DNA of 39,471 bases. It comes from Phycisphaerales bacterium. Lineage in GTDB: Bacteria > Planctomycetota > Phycisphaerae > Phycisphaerales > UBA1924. The notes beneath the pieces were generated by a model. That model made no database searches. It worked only from the letters and a program-made list of their open reading frames with translations, and was not told the origin of the DNA. Shown piece after piece: positions 18,916 through 27,794 of this stretch (position 1 is its first letter; every line of letters starts with the position of its first letter). The stretch lies in the NCBI GenBank assembly GCA_011053195.1, contig DRKT01000175.1, positions 1 through 39,471 of the forward strand, read 5' to 3'. A program made the position numbers and the translations under genes.

Positions 18916-19566
18916 ATGTTTGCACAGGATCGGGACCTGGTGGTGTATGAGCCGAGGCTGTTTCTTGATGTGGTCTGGCTCGGTCAGCGTCTGGCCTCGG
19001 AATCGGGCCAGGTGATCAGCAGCGTTGCGGTGGCCAGCGGGGCTTCGTTTGTCTCGCTTGGGATCATGCCGGGGCAGATCGTGAACTATGACGATGCGTC
19101 GTATGAGATCGTGCAGGTGCTCGGCGCGACGCAGCTGGGGATCTCCCGGCCGAGGGCGAGCACGAGCGACCCGGTGGTGCCAACGCCGGACTCAGCCCTG
19201 ACGACGTTCACGATTTATACATTTGCACATCAATTGGCGATCGTGCACGGGCAGATCCTGCGGATGCTCGGGATCGAGCCGGACGTTGTGGCCCAGCCGG
19301 GCGAGACGGTCATCACGGAGTCGAACATTCTGAATCCCGGCGCGCTGGTCCGGCTGGAAGCGCTCGGGGCGCTGCATCTGATTTTCTCGGCGGCGAGCGC
19401 TTCGGGTGTGGCGGGTGATGGGGGCGGGTTCGCCGAGCGGGCCGCGATGTATCGGGAACGGTTCATCGCGGAGCGGTCGCGGGTGAGCGTGCTGATCGAT
19501 GCGGATGGTGATGGCAAGGCCGAGGCGACGCGCCGGCCGAGCGTGATGCACTTTGTGCGCGGCTGA
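18916..19566 (+). CDS. Hypothetical head-completion/connector-like protein
   Basis: SD 'aaaggagg' 5' of ATG; co-directional after MCP; C-terminal 'AAMYRERFIAERSRVSVLIDADGDGKAE' is connector-like. Function inferred mainly from position. Confidence 0.65.
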   Translation: MFAQDRDLVVYEPRLFLDVVWLGQRLASESGQVISSVAVASGASFVSLGIMPGQIVNYDDASYEIVQVLGATQLGISRPRASTSDPVVPTPDSALTTFTIYTFAHQLAIVHGQILRMLGIEPDVVAQPGETVITESNILNPGALVRLEALGALHLIFSAASASGVAGDGGGFAERAAMYRERFIAERSRVSVLIDADGDGKAEATRRPSVMHFVRG

Positions 19567-19584
19567 TGTGACTGGGGGTGGATT

Positions 19585-19989
19585 GTGCTTGTGCTTGGTC
19601 CTGAATCGGTGGTGTTCGACGGTGATGCGTGGTCTGGTGTTGATCTGGTCGCGGTTGATCGGATCTCGGCGAAGGAGATCGTGGAGTATGGCGATTCCGG
19701 GCCGCAGGTGATCTTTGCGGATGTGGTGCAGAGCCGGGTGAACGTGAGGGTGGTGCTGGGGCTGGAGCGGAGCGAGCTGCTCGGGCCGGCGCCCGGGGAT
19801 GAGGGGCTGTTCGAGTTTCGCGCCGGGTTTGGTCGGACCGATGTGGGCTGGGTTCGTGTATCGATGACGGCTGTAGTGCAGCGTGTGACGCACGAGTTGA
19901 CGCCGGGCGGCGTGAAGCGCGTGGTGCAGATGGTGGCGGTGTCGTCGGACGGCGTGACGGACCCGGTGACGGTGGAGGATGTGACGTGA
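19585..19989 (+). CDS. Hypothetical phage-like structural protein (134 aa, beta-rich)
   Basis: GTG start; overlaps the next ORF by 4 nt; beta-strand-rich; part of the co-directional cassette. Confidence 0.6.
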   Translation: MLVLGPESVVFDGDAWSGVDLVAVDRISAKEIVEYGDSGPQVIFADVVQSRVNVRVVLGLERSELLGPAPGDEGLFEFRAGFGRTDVGWVRVSMTAVVQRVTHELTPGGVKRVVQMVAVSSDGVTDPVTVEDVT

Positions 19990-20369
19990 CAACGGGCAGT
20001 TCGTGGAAGGGCGTGGATCTATTCGGGTCCGGGCCACACCGGTTTTATCTTGGTCGCCGCGGGTTCTTGGTGTTGCCCGACGATTCGAGCGCGATCCCGA
20101 CGCCGAACATGGTGGACTACGGCTCGCTGGAGTGGGAGGTCGTGATCGTGGGTCGGCTGGTGTCTCCGACGGAATCGGGTTTGTGGGTGCTTCGCGATGC
20201 GATCCAGGCCTCGCTGGATGCCAAGGGGCTTGGGACACTTGTGGATCTGAATGGTCGATCGTGGACGAACCTGTTTTTTTCGCGGATCGAGTGGGCCGAG
20301 CGGACGGACCGAGGGCGGAAGGTGAGCATCGGGTACACGGCAAAGTTTCATAAATTCAATGGTGTATGA
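19986..20369 (+). CDS. Hypothetical phage-like structural (tail/connector-like) protein (127 aa)
   Basis: GTGA overlap with the upstream stop implies translational coupling; 'WVLRDAIQASLDAKGLGTLVDLNGRSWTNLFFSRIEWAERTDRGRKVSIGYTAKFHKF' reads as a small tail-type protein. Confidence 0.6.
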   Translation: MTTGSSWKGVDLFGSGPHRFYLGRRGFLVLPDDSSAIPTPNMVDYGSLEWEVVIVGRLVSPTESGLWVLRDAIQASLDAKGLGTLVDLNGRSWTNLFFSRIEWAERTDRGRKVSIGYTAKFHKFNGV

Positions 20370-20387
20370 TGAAATGACGGATGGGTG

Positions 20388-20678
20388 ATGATTGAGACGG
20401 AGTTGGCCGGTGCTGTGGCGCAGATGGGGGCGGCTGGGTTGATCGGCCTGATGTGGCTGAGCGAACGCCGGGCCGCGCACGATCGGGAGCGGCAACTCAG
20501 CGAGGTGCACGACCGGATCAAGGCGGACAAGGTGGAGCTCGGCGTGCTGCTTTCGGCGCTCGAGGCGAACACGCGGGCACTTGTGTCGCTGGAATCAGGC
20601 CAGGCAAGGCTGGTTTCGGTGATCGAGAAGATGGATCAGCGGGAGCGGTCGGCTGAGTCGGGGATTGTCAAGCCGTAG
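20388..20678 (+). CDS. Small TM + coiled-coil protein (holin- or anchor-like)
   Basis: N-terminal hydrophobic segment 'LAGAVAQMGAAGLIGLMWL', then a charged coiled-coil; final ORF of the cassette. Alternative GTG start at 20385. Confidence 0.65.
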   Translation: MIETELAGAVAQMGAAGLIGLMWLSERRAAHDRERQLSEVHDRIKADKVELGVLLSALEANTRALVSLESGQARLVSVIEKMDQRERSAESGIVKP

Positions 20679-20721
20679 TGCATGCAGGATGTCCCGGGAC
20701 TGCTTGCTTAGACTTGGCGCG

Positions 20722-21240
20722 ATGAGGTTCGGTGTTGTGTTGAGTCTGGTGCTGGGTGTGGGAGTGCTGGGCTCGTGTGCGCCGGCGGGGGGGGTGTTGC
20801 CGGAGCGGATCGAACTGGGTGAGCTTTCGGCGTTTGCGCCGGTGTCGCTTCGGATCAGCCCGCTGACCCGACTTGAGCCCGGGCTGGATGGTCGACCGGA
20901 GCTGGCGTTGTATTTTGAGTTGCAGGACCGGTGGGGGCACGGCACGAAGGCGCCGGGGGTGGCGCAGATCCAGTTGTATCGCGTCGGCGGTGTGTCGCAG
21001 GGGTTGGCGACGCTGGCGGATCGGTGGGAGGCGGATCTGACGGACCCGGATCAGAACTCGGTGCTGTTCGATGTGACGGGGATGTACCGGGTGCCGCTGG
21101 CGGGATTGCCGGGATGGCTCTCGTCGCGGGCGGATGGCACGGGCGGGTATGAGCGCGTGCGCATCCGGGTGTTCTTCCGGACGGTCGGGCCGGGGGGTGA
21201 GACGATCGACCTGCGCGACACGTTCGAGAAGGATTTTTAG
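20722..21240 (+). CDS. Lipoprotein, hypothetical
   Basis: Signal peptide with lipobox 'LGVGVLGSC'; immediately follows the capsid cassette. Confidence 0.7.
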   Translation: MRFGVVLSLVLGVGVLGSCAPAGGVLPERIELGELSAFAPVSLRISPLTRLEPGLDGRPELALYFELQDRWGHGTKAPGVAQIQLYRVGGVSQGLATLADRWEADLTDPDQNSVLFDVTGMYRVPLAGLPGWLSSRADGTGGYERVRIRVFFRTVGPGGETIDLRDTFEKDF

Positions 21241-21256
21241 GTTCGGCGTCTTGGGT

Positions 21257-22579
21257 TTATTTGTCCCTTGAGAGACCGATCTGTCGGTATTTCTCGCGGT
21301 ATTTCTCGGCGAGTTTGGATTGTTTGTTGCTGAGGTCGATCTGTCGGCCGGCGATGAATGCCATGACGGGGTTGGTGGTCATTTCCATGGGGTTGCCGTT
21401 GGTGACGATGAGGGTGGCGAGCTTGCCGGGTTCGATGGAGCCGAGCCGGTCGTCGACTTCGAGGATTCGGGCGGTGTTGATGGTGAGACCCTGCATGGCG
21501 GCGAGCGGGTCGAGCCCGAAGGCGACGGCCTTGGCTGCGTTGTAGGGGAGGTTGCGCTCGTGGGCGGTGCGGTCGGTCGAGGCCATGCACCAGAGGATGC
21601 CGAGCTGTTGGAGCTGGATGGGCAGCGTGTACGCGGCATCATGGGGCATGTCGTTTCGCTTGGGGAAGCGTTGCGTGCCGTTGAGGATGACGGGGACGTT
21701 GTTTCTGATGAGCAGATCGGCGGCGAGTGGCGCATCGTTGCCGCCGACGATGACGGGGCGCATGCCGAGATCCACGGCCCAGGTGACGGCGGCGTTGATC
21801 TGGTCAATATCATTCGCTGAAATGAAGAGCGGATGTTCGGGTTGCGAGCCGTCGGAGCCGGGGAGCACGGGCAGGAGGGCATCGAGGCGGACATCGGGCG
21901 GATTCTTGTCGGAGTCGCGGTAGCTGATGGCCTGCTGGAAGATTTCGTCGATGGCGTCGAGCCGGTCGTTGATCTGTTGTTGCTGCTTGGCGTCCGGTTC
22001 GTCGGCCCACCAGTTGTTGGAGGGCCTCATGCTGGGCCAGTTGATGGCGATGCCGGCGCTTTTGAGGATGGCCATGTCTTTCCATGTCCAGCCGTCGGCG
22101 GCCATGACGGCGGGTTGGCCGGGGATGGACCCGCCGGTGGGGAAGGCGCAGAAGGTCAGGATGCCGTTGGTCCGCGTGACGGGAATGAGCGTGGAGTCCG
22201 GGTTGATGGCGACGGCGGCCTGGACCTCCGGCGTGAACTGGCCGACCTCGTTCTGGTCGTTGGTCTGGCGCAGGGCGCCGATCTCGGAGAGCCCGAGCTG
22301 CGTGTTGGGCGCGATGAGCCCCGGGTAGACATCGAGCCCGGCGGCGTCGATGACCTTGGTGTCGGCGGTGAAGGTGTGTTCGCCCTGGCCGACGTCGGTG
22401 ATGACGCCGTGATCGAACAAGACGTAGCCCTGCTCGATGGGTTCGGAGGTCATGGGGTGGATGGTCGCGTTGATGATGGCGATGGGCGTTGTTTCGGGGG
22501 CGGCCTTCGGGGTCAGGTCCTGCGCGCCGGCGGACGAGGCGGCGAGGACGGCGGCGGCGATGATTGATTTGATGTTCAT
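21257..22579 (-). CDS. Amidohydrolase-superfamily protein, apparently missing the HxH metal motif
   Basis: C-terminal 'DPLAAMQGLTINTARILEVDDRLGSIEPGKLATLIVTNGNPME' is amidohydrolase-like; signal peptide; the strand-1 motif position reads 'YPGLIAPNTQLGLSE'. Confidence 0.82.
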   Translation of the reverse strand: MNIKSIIAAAVLAASSAGAQDLTPKAAPETTPIAIINATIHPMTSEPIEQGYVLFDHGVITDVGQGEHTFTADTKVIDAAGLDVYPGLIAPNTQLGLSEIGALRQTNDQNEVGQFTPEVQAAVAINPDSTLIPVTRTNGILTFCAFPTGGSIPGQPAVMAADGWTWKDMAILKSAGIAINWPSMRPSNNWWADEPDAKQQQQINDRLDAIDEIFQQAISYRDSDKNPPDVRLDALLPVLPGSDGSQPEHPLFISANDIDQINAAVTWAVDLGMRPVIVGGNDAPLAADLLIRNNVPVILNGTQRFPKRNDMPHDAAYTLPIQLQQLGILWCMASTDRTAHERNLPYNAAKAVAFGLDPLAAMQGLTINTARILEVDDRLGSIEPGKLATLIVTNGNPMEMTTNPVMAFIAGRQIDLSNKQSKLAEKYREKYRQIGLSRDK

Positions 22580-25500
22580 TTGTGGTCTCCGGTGTGGATG
22601 GTGCCGCAGTCGCCCGGCTTGGCTTCTTCCGGTTTGATGCCGAGGAGCCAGAGGTTCATGTTCCGTGCTTTGAGACGGGCGAGTTCGGGATGTGTGGGTT
22701 GTTCGTCGGAATCTGAATCGTCATTGTCGGCGTCTTCGTCGCTGTCATCATCGGGTTTACCGTTGATTTTGGCGATGAGTCTGGCTCGTTCGGCGGCGAT
22801 TCGGGCTCGGTGTTCGCGGTCGTGTTGGAGCGAGAAGTATTGCCGGCCGTCGATCCAGGTCTGTTCGCATTGCGAGAACGTGGACATCGGGTCGCCGGAC
22901 CAGATGGCCAGGTCGGCGTCTTTGCCGACCTCGATGGACCCGACGCGGCTTTCGATACCGAGTTGGATGGCGGGGTTGATGGTGACGAACTTGAGTGCTT
23001 CTTCGGGCGGGACGTTGCCGTACTTCATGGCCTTGGCGGCCTCGGTGTTGAGTCGGCGGACCATGTTGTCCGAGTCGGAGTTGTAGCTGACGGTGACGCC
23101 GGTTTCCCACATGATGGGTCCGCCCTGCGGGATGGCATCCTGAACCTCGACCTTGTAGGCCCACCAGTCGCTGAAGATGCTGGCGCCGCGGGAGAACTGT
23201 CTGACGGCCTCGGCGACCTTGTAGGCCTCGAGCCCGTGCTGGTACGAGCCGATCGTGAATCCAAAATCTTCAGCGATCGAGGCGAGCATGAGGATTTCAT
23301 CCTGCCGGTAGCTGTGGCAGTGGATCAGGCGATCGCCGGCGAGGATCTCGGCGAGGGTGTCGAGCTCGTAGTCCCGCCTCGGGAGCGTGTCGATCTCGGG
23401 GATGTCGCCCGTGAATGAAGCGGCGCGTTCGAGGCTGGCGGCGACGTCGCCGTCCATGCCGAAGGATTCGGGGGCTTGATCGTGATGGGCGAGCCAGGCG
23501 GTCCAGTCCTTGGCATATCGGCGTGCTGCGGTGAATCGGTCGCGCATGAGGGCATCGACACCCATGCGGGTTTGGGGGTAGCGGTCTTTCGCTTCGTTGC
23601 CCCAGTTGGCGTGGATGACGTTCTCGCCGAGGGCGAACTTGATGCCGGGCATCGCACCTTCGAGATGGGTGTCGCGTGGTCGGACAGCACCCCACCGGAC
23701 CTTTTGAATGACGTTCTGTCCGCCGATCGGGTTGGCCGAGCCGTGGAGTGTGTTGACGGTCGTCACGCCGGCGGCGAGCTGGCGGTACCAGTTGATGGAG
23801 TCGGGGTCGTTGGTGTCGCCCATTCGGACCTCGGCGGTGACGGACTGGGCGCCCTCGTTGGTGCCGAAGGTCCACGTGCCGGTGTGGCTGTGGGCATCGA
23901 CGATGCCGGGCGTGATGTGTTTGCCGGCGAGGTCGATGGTGATCCCGCCGCTGGGGAGCAAGATGGGGTTGTCAGCGCCGGCGATGGCGGCGATCCGGCC
24001 ATCCTGGATCAGCAGCGAGCCGTTCTCGATGATGCCCGCCGGACCGCTGGTCCAGATGGTGGCGTTGGTGAACAGGACGGTCTGCTGCTCGGGGATGTGC
24101 GGCTCGGCGTATGGGCCGAAGGGATAGCCCGGGAGCGTTTCGGGTGTGTCGTCCTCTTTGTCCTTGTCGTTTTTGTCCGTGTCGTTTTGCTCGTCGTCGG
24201 CTGGTTCTTCGTCCTCGGTGTCGGGCTGATCGGCGCGGCGTGTGGCGGTCCAGACGAAGGTGTCGTCGTTCGGGCTGATGCCCGAGCCCGAGATTCGGCC
24301 GCCGGAGAGGATGCCGGAGAGGATGTAGGCCCCGCCCGTGTCCGATTCGGAGTCATCGACGAGGAAGCTGATGGTGGTGTCGTCGAGGTGGACGTTTCGG
24401 GCCTCGGTTTCGGTCGGTTCTTCGTGGTCGGCATCGTCTTCGATGATGGTCACGTTCTCGCCATCGACGGTGAAGGGCATGGTGAAGAATGGGTCATTTT
24501 CCGGGCCGACGGAGAGGGTCCATGAGCCGTCGAAGGGTGTTTCCTTGTCGGGGCTGATCTCGTAGCGTGAGCCCTCGATCCAGACATCGCGGATCTCGGC
24601 ATCGTCGGCTTCGGGATCGAATAGATCACCCGAGGCGATGACCAGGTTGGCTGCGAATCCGGGTTCGATCGAGCCGAGTTGGTCTTCGACGCCGAGCAGG
24701 CGGGCTGGGGTTGAGGTGATCATGTCGAGCGCGTCGGCCGGGTCGAGGCCGTGCTCGATGGCGGTGTGGATATTGTCGAAGAAGGCGGATCGGTCACGAG
24801 ATTTGCTGGTGGTCAGTGCGACGGTGTTGCCGGCGTCGTGCATCCGGCGGACATTGGTCGGTGCCTGCTCCCAGATCATCATGGTTTCGAGTTCGACGCT
24901 CTCGGCCTTGCCGACGGTCGAGACATCGGGCTTGCGCGGGAAGCGCAGCGGGAGGATGAGGGCGTCGCCGAGTTCTGTGATGGCGTCGAGCCGGCGCAGT
25001 TCGGTGCCGGTGCCGATGAGCACGATGTCCCTTGGCTCGGCGAAGGTCGAGAGGACTTCGTCGGCCTGCATGGCTTCCTGCTCGTGGTCGAGGTTGAAGA
25101 AGATCGGGGCATCGAGGGTGGTCAGGGTGTCGATCGCGTTAATGGGCATGGATGGGTCGGCCTGACGCCGGAGGCTCTGCCACTGGGCATCGCTGATGGT
25201 TTGTCGGATCAGGGCGATGCAGCCCATCTGGCTGGTGGGTGTGGTCAGGGGCAGCCCCCAGCCGCCGCGGTAGAAGTCGTAGGTATGGAAGGCGTGGCGT
25301 CTGTAGATGCTGGGGTCCTTGGCGGAGGCGCTTTCGGGCCGTGGCGCGGTGGAGGTGACCGCGCCGAGGCCGCGCATGATGCCGCCCTTGGGCGCGATGC
25401 CGGCAGCGACGAATCCAAGCTGGCGTAGGGCTTTGCCCGTGTCATCATCGAGTCCGTCGCCTTCGAGGACATCGCGGTTTGGGGTGATGCGTTGGTTCCA

Positions 25501-25899
25501 GTGTCGGCCGGGGCGGTTGGCGTCGTGTTCCGGGGCGTCGACCTCGACCCACGGGTCGATGAAGCCGGGGTAGATGTGGGCGTCTTCGCCGAGGGTCCAG
25601 ACGCGGTAGCCGATGGTGTCGATGTCGGCCATGCGTGTGTCGGGGACGATGCGGGTGATGGTGCCCCGGTCGATGTAGATCGCGGGACCCTGCTCGGCTG
25701 GGATGGTTTCGCCCGAGGCGAGATGGACGGTGCCCCCGATGATGATGTGCTTGCCGGGGTCGGTGATGCGCGGGCCGTTCTGGGGCTCATCGAGCGGGCC
25801 GACGCTTGTGGGCTGGGCGTGGGCGAGTTGGGCGAGAACGGCAACGCAGGCAGCGAGTGCGAATCTCGCGGCCTTGGCGAGTGGTGGGGTTGTTTTCAT
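22576..25899 (-). CDS. Exported tandem (two-domain) amidohydrolase, 1107 aa
   Basis: Second half: 'ITPGIVDAHSHTG', 'RLIHCHSYRQDE', 'GSYQHGLEAYK', 'SRVGSIEVGKDADLAIWSGDPM'. First half: 'TPARLLGVEDQLGSIEPGFAANLVIASGD' but no HxH. ATGA overlap with the downstream gene. Confidence 0.85.
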   Translation of the reverse strand: MKTTPPLAKAARFALAACVAVLAQLAHAQPTSVGPLDEPQNGPRITDPGKHIIIGGTVHLASGETIPAEQGPAIYIDRGTITRIVPDTRMADIDTIGYRVWTLGEDAHIYPGFIDPWVEVDAPEHDANRPGRHWNQRITPNRDVLEGDGLDDDTGKALRQLGFVAAGIAPKGGIMRGLGAVTSTAPRPESASAKDPSIYRRHAFHTYDFYRGGWGLPLTTPTSQMGCIALIRQTISDAQWQSLRRQADPSMPINAIDTLTTLDAPIFFNLDHEQEAMQADEVLSTFAEPRDIVLIGTGTELRRLDAITELGDALILPLRFPRKPDVSTVGKAESVELETMMIWEQAPTNVRRMHDAGNTVALTTSKSRDRSAFFDNIHTAIEHGLDPADALDMITSTPARLLGVEDQLGSIEPGFAANLVIASGDLFDPEADDAEIRDVWIEGSRYEISPDKETPFDGSWTLSVGPENDPFFTMPFTVDGENVTIIEDDADHEEPTETEARNVHLDDTTISFLVDDSESDTGGAYILSGILSGGRISGSGISPNDDTFVWTATRRADQPDTEDEEPADDEQNDTDKNDKDKEDDTPETLPGYPFGPYAEPHIPEQQTVLFTNATIWTSGPAGIIENGSLLIQDGRIAAIAGADNPILLPSGGITIDLAGKHITPGIVDAHSHTGTWTFGTNEGAQSVTAEVRMGDTNDPDSINWYRQLAAGVTTVNTLHGSANPIGGQNVIQKVRWGAVRPRDTHLEGAMPGIKFALGENVIHANWGNEAKDRYPQTRMGVDALMRDRFTAARRYAKDWTAWLAHHDQAPESFGMDGDVAASLERAASFTGDIPEIDTLPRRDYELDTLAEILAGDRLIHCHSYRQDEILMLASIAEDFGFTIGSYQHGLEAYKVAEAVRQFSRGASIFSDWWAYKVEVQDAIPQGGPIMWETGVTVSYNSDSDNMVRRLNTEAAKAMKYGNVPPEEALKFVTINPAIQLGIESRVGSIEVGKDADLAIWSGDPMSTFSQCEQTWIDGRQYFSLQHDREHRARIAAERARLIAKINGKPDDDSDEDADNDDSDSDEQPTHPELARLKARNMNLWLLGIKPEEAKPGDCGTIHTGDHK

Positions 25900-25995
25900 G
25901 CGGACATGGTACAGGCTTTGCCGGGCCGTGCTGCGATCGGGGCCGATAGGATGGCCTCAAGGGTCGGCCGGCGTTCGATCCAGAGGAGATCCGTG

Positions 25996-27198
25996 ATGAA
26001 TGAAGGACCGATTCAGGGCAACGCGGTGGTTGGGCAGTCGGGCGGGCCGACGGCGGTGATCAACGCCTCGCTCGCCGGCGTGATCGAGGGGCTACAGAAC
26101 GTCGGGGCGATCGGGAAGATCCTCGGGATGCGCCACGGCGTCAACGGGCTGACACGCGACAACCTCATCGATTTATCCGATACGCCCGCCTCGATGCTCG
26201 ATGCCCTGTGCCGGACACCGGCGGCGGCCCTCGGCTCGACCCGCGACAAGCCGGACCTTGCGTACTGCCAGCGGATCTTCGAGGCGTGCCGGCGGCATGA
26301 CATCCGGTACTTCTTCTACATCGGGGGCAACGACACATCCGACGCCTGCCGGATCGTCAACGAGGTCTCCAACGAGGCCGGCTATGAGCTGCGCTGCTTC
26401 CACATCCCAAAGACCGTGGACAACGATCTGGTGATGAACGACCACACGCCGGGCTATCCGTCCGCGGCCCGGTATGTCGCCAAGGCGTGCATGGCGGACT
26501 CGTGCGACAACGCCTCGCTGCCGGGGATCAAGATCGACATCATCATGGGCCGGCACGCGGGGTTTCTGACGGCTGCCAGCGCGCTGGCCCGGCGTGATTC
26601 AGATGATGGCCCGCATTTGATTTATGTTCCGGAGGTGCCCTTCGATCTGGAGCGGTTCGTCGATGATGTCGCCAAGGTGTATGACTCGCTCGGCCGGTGC
26701 CAGGTCGCGGTCAGCGAGGGCATCCAGGACACCTCGGGCCAGGCGATCGGGGCGATGCTGATCCAGGGCGAGACCGATGCGCACGGCAACGTGCAGCTCT
26801 CGGGTTCCGGGGCGCTGGGGGATCAACTCGCGGGGATCTTGAAGGCGAAGCTGACCCCCGCGGGGGGCAAGCCGCCGAGGGTTCGCGCCGACACGCTCGG
26901 CTACATGCAGCGGTGTTTCCCCGATCCGTCGCCGGTGGATGTCTCCGAGGCCCGGGGCGTGGGGCGATTCGCGGCCGAGGTGGCCGCGAGCGGGGATGTC
27001 GATGGCTCGATCTCGATCGTGCGCACCAACGACGAGCCGTACGAGGCGGGGTTCAAGCGCATCGAGCTCAGCGATGTCGCGGCCAAGACGAAGCACATGC
27101 CCAAGGAGTTCATCAAAGGCACCAACGATGTCACGGATGAGTTCGTGGAGTATGCGATGCCTCTGGTCGGCGAGTTGCCCCGGTTCGCCAAGCTCTGA
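25996..27198 (+). CDS. 6-phosphofructokinase, probably pyrophosphate-dependent
   Basis: 'GQSGGPTAVINASLAGVI', 'FFYIGGNDTSDACRI', 'IPKTVDNDL', 'IIMGRHAGFLTAASAL'; PKTVDND is typical of PPi-type enzymes. Confidence 0.88.
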   Translation: MNEGPIQGNAVVGQSGGPTAVINASLAGVIEGLQNVGAIGKILGMRHGVNGLTRDNLIDLSDTPASMLDALCRTPAAALGSTRDKPDLAYCQRIFEACRRHDIRYFFYIGGNDTSDACRIVNEVSNEAGYELRCFHIPKTVDNDLVMNDHTPGYPSAARYVAKACMADSCDNASLPGIKIDIIMGRHAGFLTAASALARRDSDDGPHLIYVPEVPFDLERFVDDVAKVYDSLGRCQVAVSEGIQDTSGQAIGAMLIQGETDAHGNVQLSGSGALGDQLAGILKAKLTPAGGKPPRVRADTLGYMQRCFPDPSPVDVSEARGVGRFAAEVAASGDVDGSISIVRTNDEPYEAGFKRIELSDVAAKTKHMPKEFIKGTNDVTDEFVEYAMPLVGELPRFAKL

Positions 27199-27204
27199 GG
27201 CGAC

Positions 27205-27236
27205 GAAAAAACGCCCGGACGGGTATGTCCGGGCGT
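27205..27236 (-). terminator. Rho-independent-type terminator for the minus-strand DUF1579 gene
   Basis: 10-bp perfect stem acgcccggac/gtccgggcgt with a 6-nt loop; T-run on the minus strand (aaaaaa on plus). Confidence 0.8.
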
Positions 27237-27265
27237 GAGGGAATATCTGAGGGAGGTTCGCCGGG

Positions 27266-27772
27266 TCAGGCGCGTGTGTAGTGGATGTGCATGACCTTGG
27301 TTTCGCCGGCGTCGGGTGTGTCCATGAACATCTCGAGCGTGTGCTCGTTGTCGTTGATGATGGTGATGACGCTGCGCTTGGCGACCTTGTTGCCCGGCCC
27401 CATGTCCACCTTGCCCGTCATGGTCCATGAATTGGAGGCCTGATCGAACGAGCCGGATTCGAAGGACATCTGGGTGCCGGCGGTGTCGATCCAGAAGCCC
27501 TCGTATTGGTTGGTGAAGGCGTTGAACCCCACGAAGCCCCGGCCGGCGAAGTCGGGGAAGTCGGAGTTTTCGGAATCGCCGGTGTAGACCTGTTTGAGGA
27601 ATCGGCCGCCGAGGTCCATGGTGTTGACCATGGTGCCTGCGGATTGCATGGGCTCGCCCGGTCCCATCCAGAGTTGGACCTTGCTCCGCCACGTGCCGAC
27701 GAACTTTTCGAGCTGTTTGTGCTCGGCTCTCGGCTCGGCCATCATTTCGCAATCGGTGCCATCGGTGCTCAT
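27266..27772 (-). CDS. DUF1579 family protein
   Basis: 'EHKQLEKFVGTWRSKVQLWMGPGEP...GRFLKQVYTGD...GFVGFNAFTNQYEGFWIDTAGT' matches the DUF1579 pattern. Confidence 0.82.
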   Translation of the reverse strand: MSTDGTDCEMMAEPRAEHKQLEKFVGTWRSKVQLWMGPGEPMQSAGTMVNTMDLGGRFLKQVYTGDSENSDFPDFAGRGFVGFNAFTNQYEGFWIDTAGTQMSFESGSFDQASNSWTMTGKVDMGPGNKVAKRSVITIINDNEHTLEMFMDTPDAGETKVMHIHYTRA

Positions 27773-27794
27773 GGTGATCTCCTCGTGGGTTGTG

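Noticed and set aside
17516-18925. 469-aa minus-strand ORF antisense to the major capsid gene
   Set aside because: Arg/His/Pro-rich frame shadow typical of high-GC DNA; the plus-strand ORF has an SD and recognisable family motifs.
15233-21256. attL/attR-like direct repeats or integrase flanking the capsid cassette
   Set aside because: None seen; no tRNA or recombinase in the vicinity, so an intact integrated prophage is not supported within this window.
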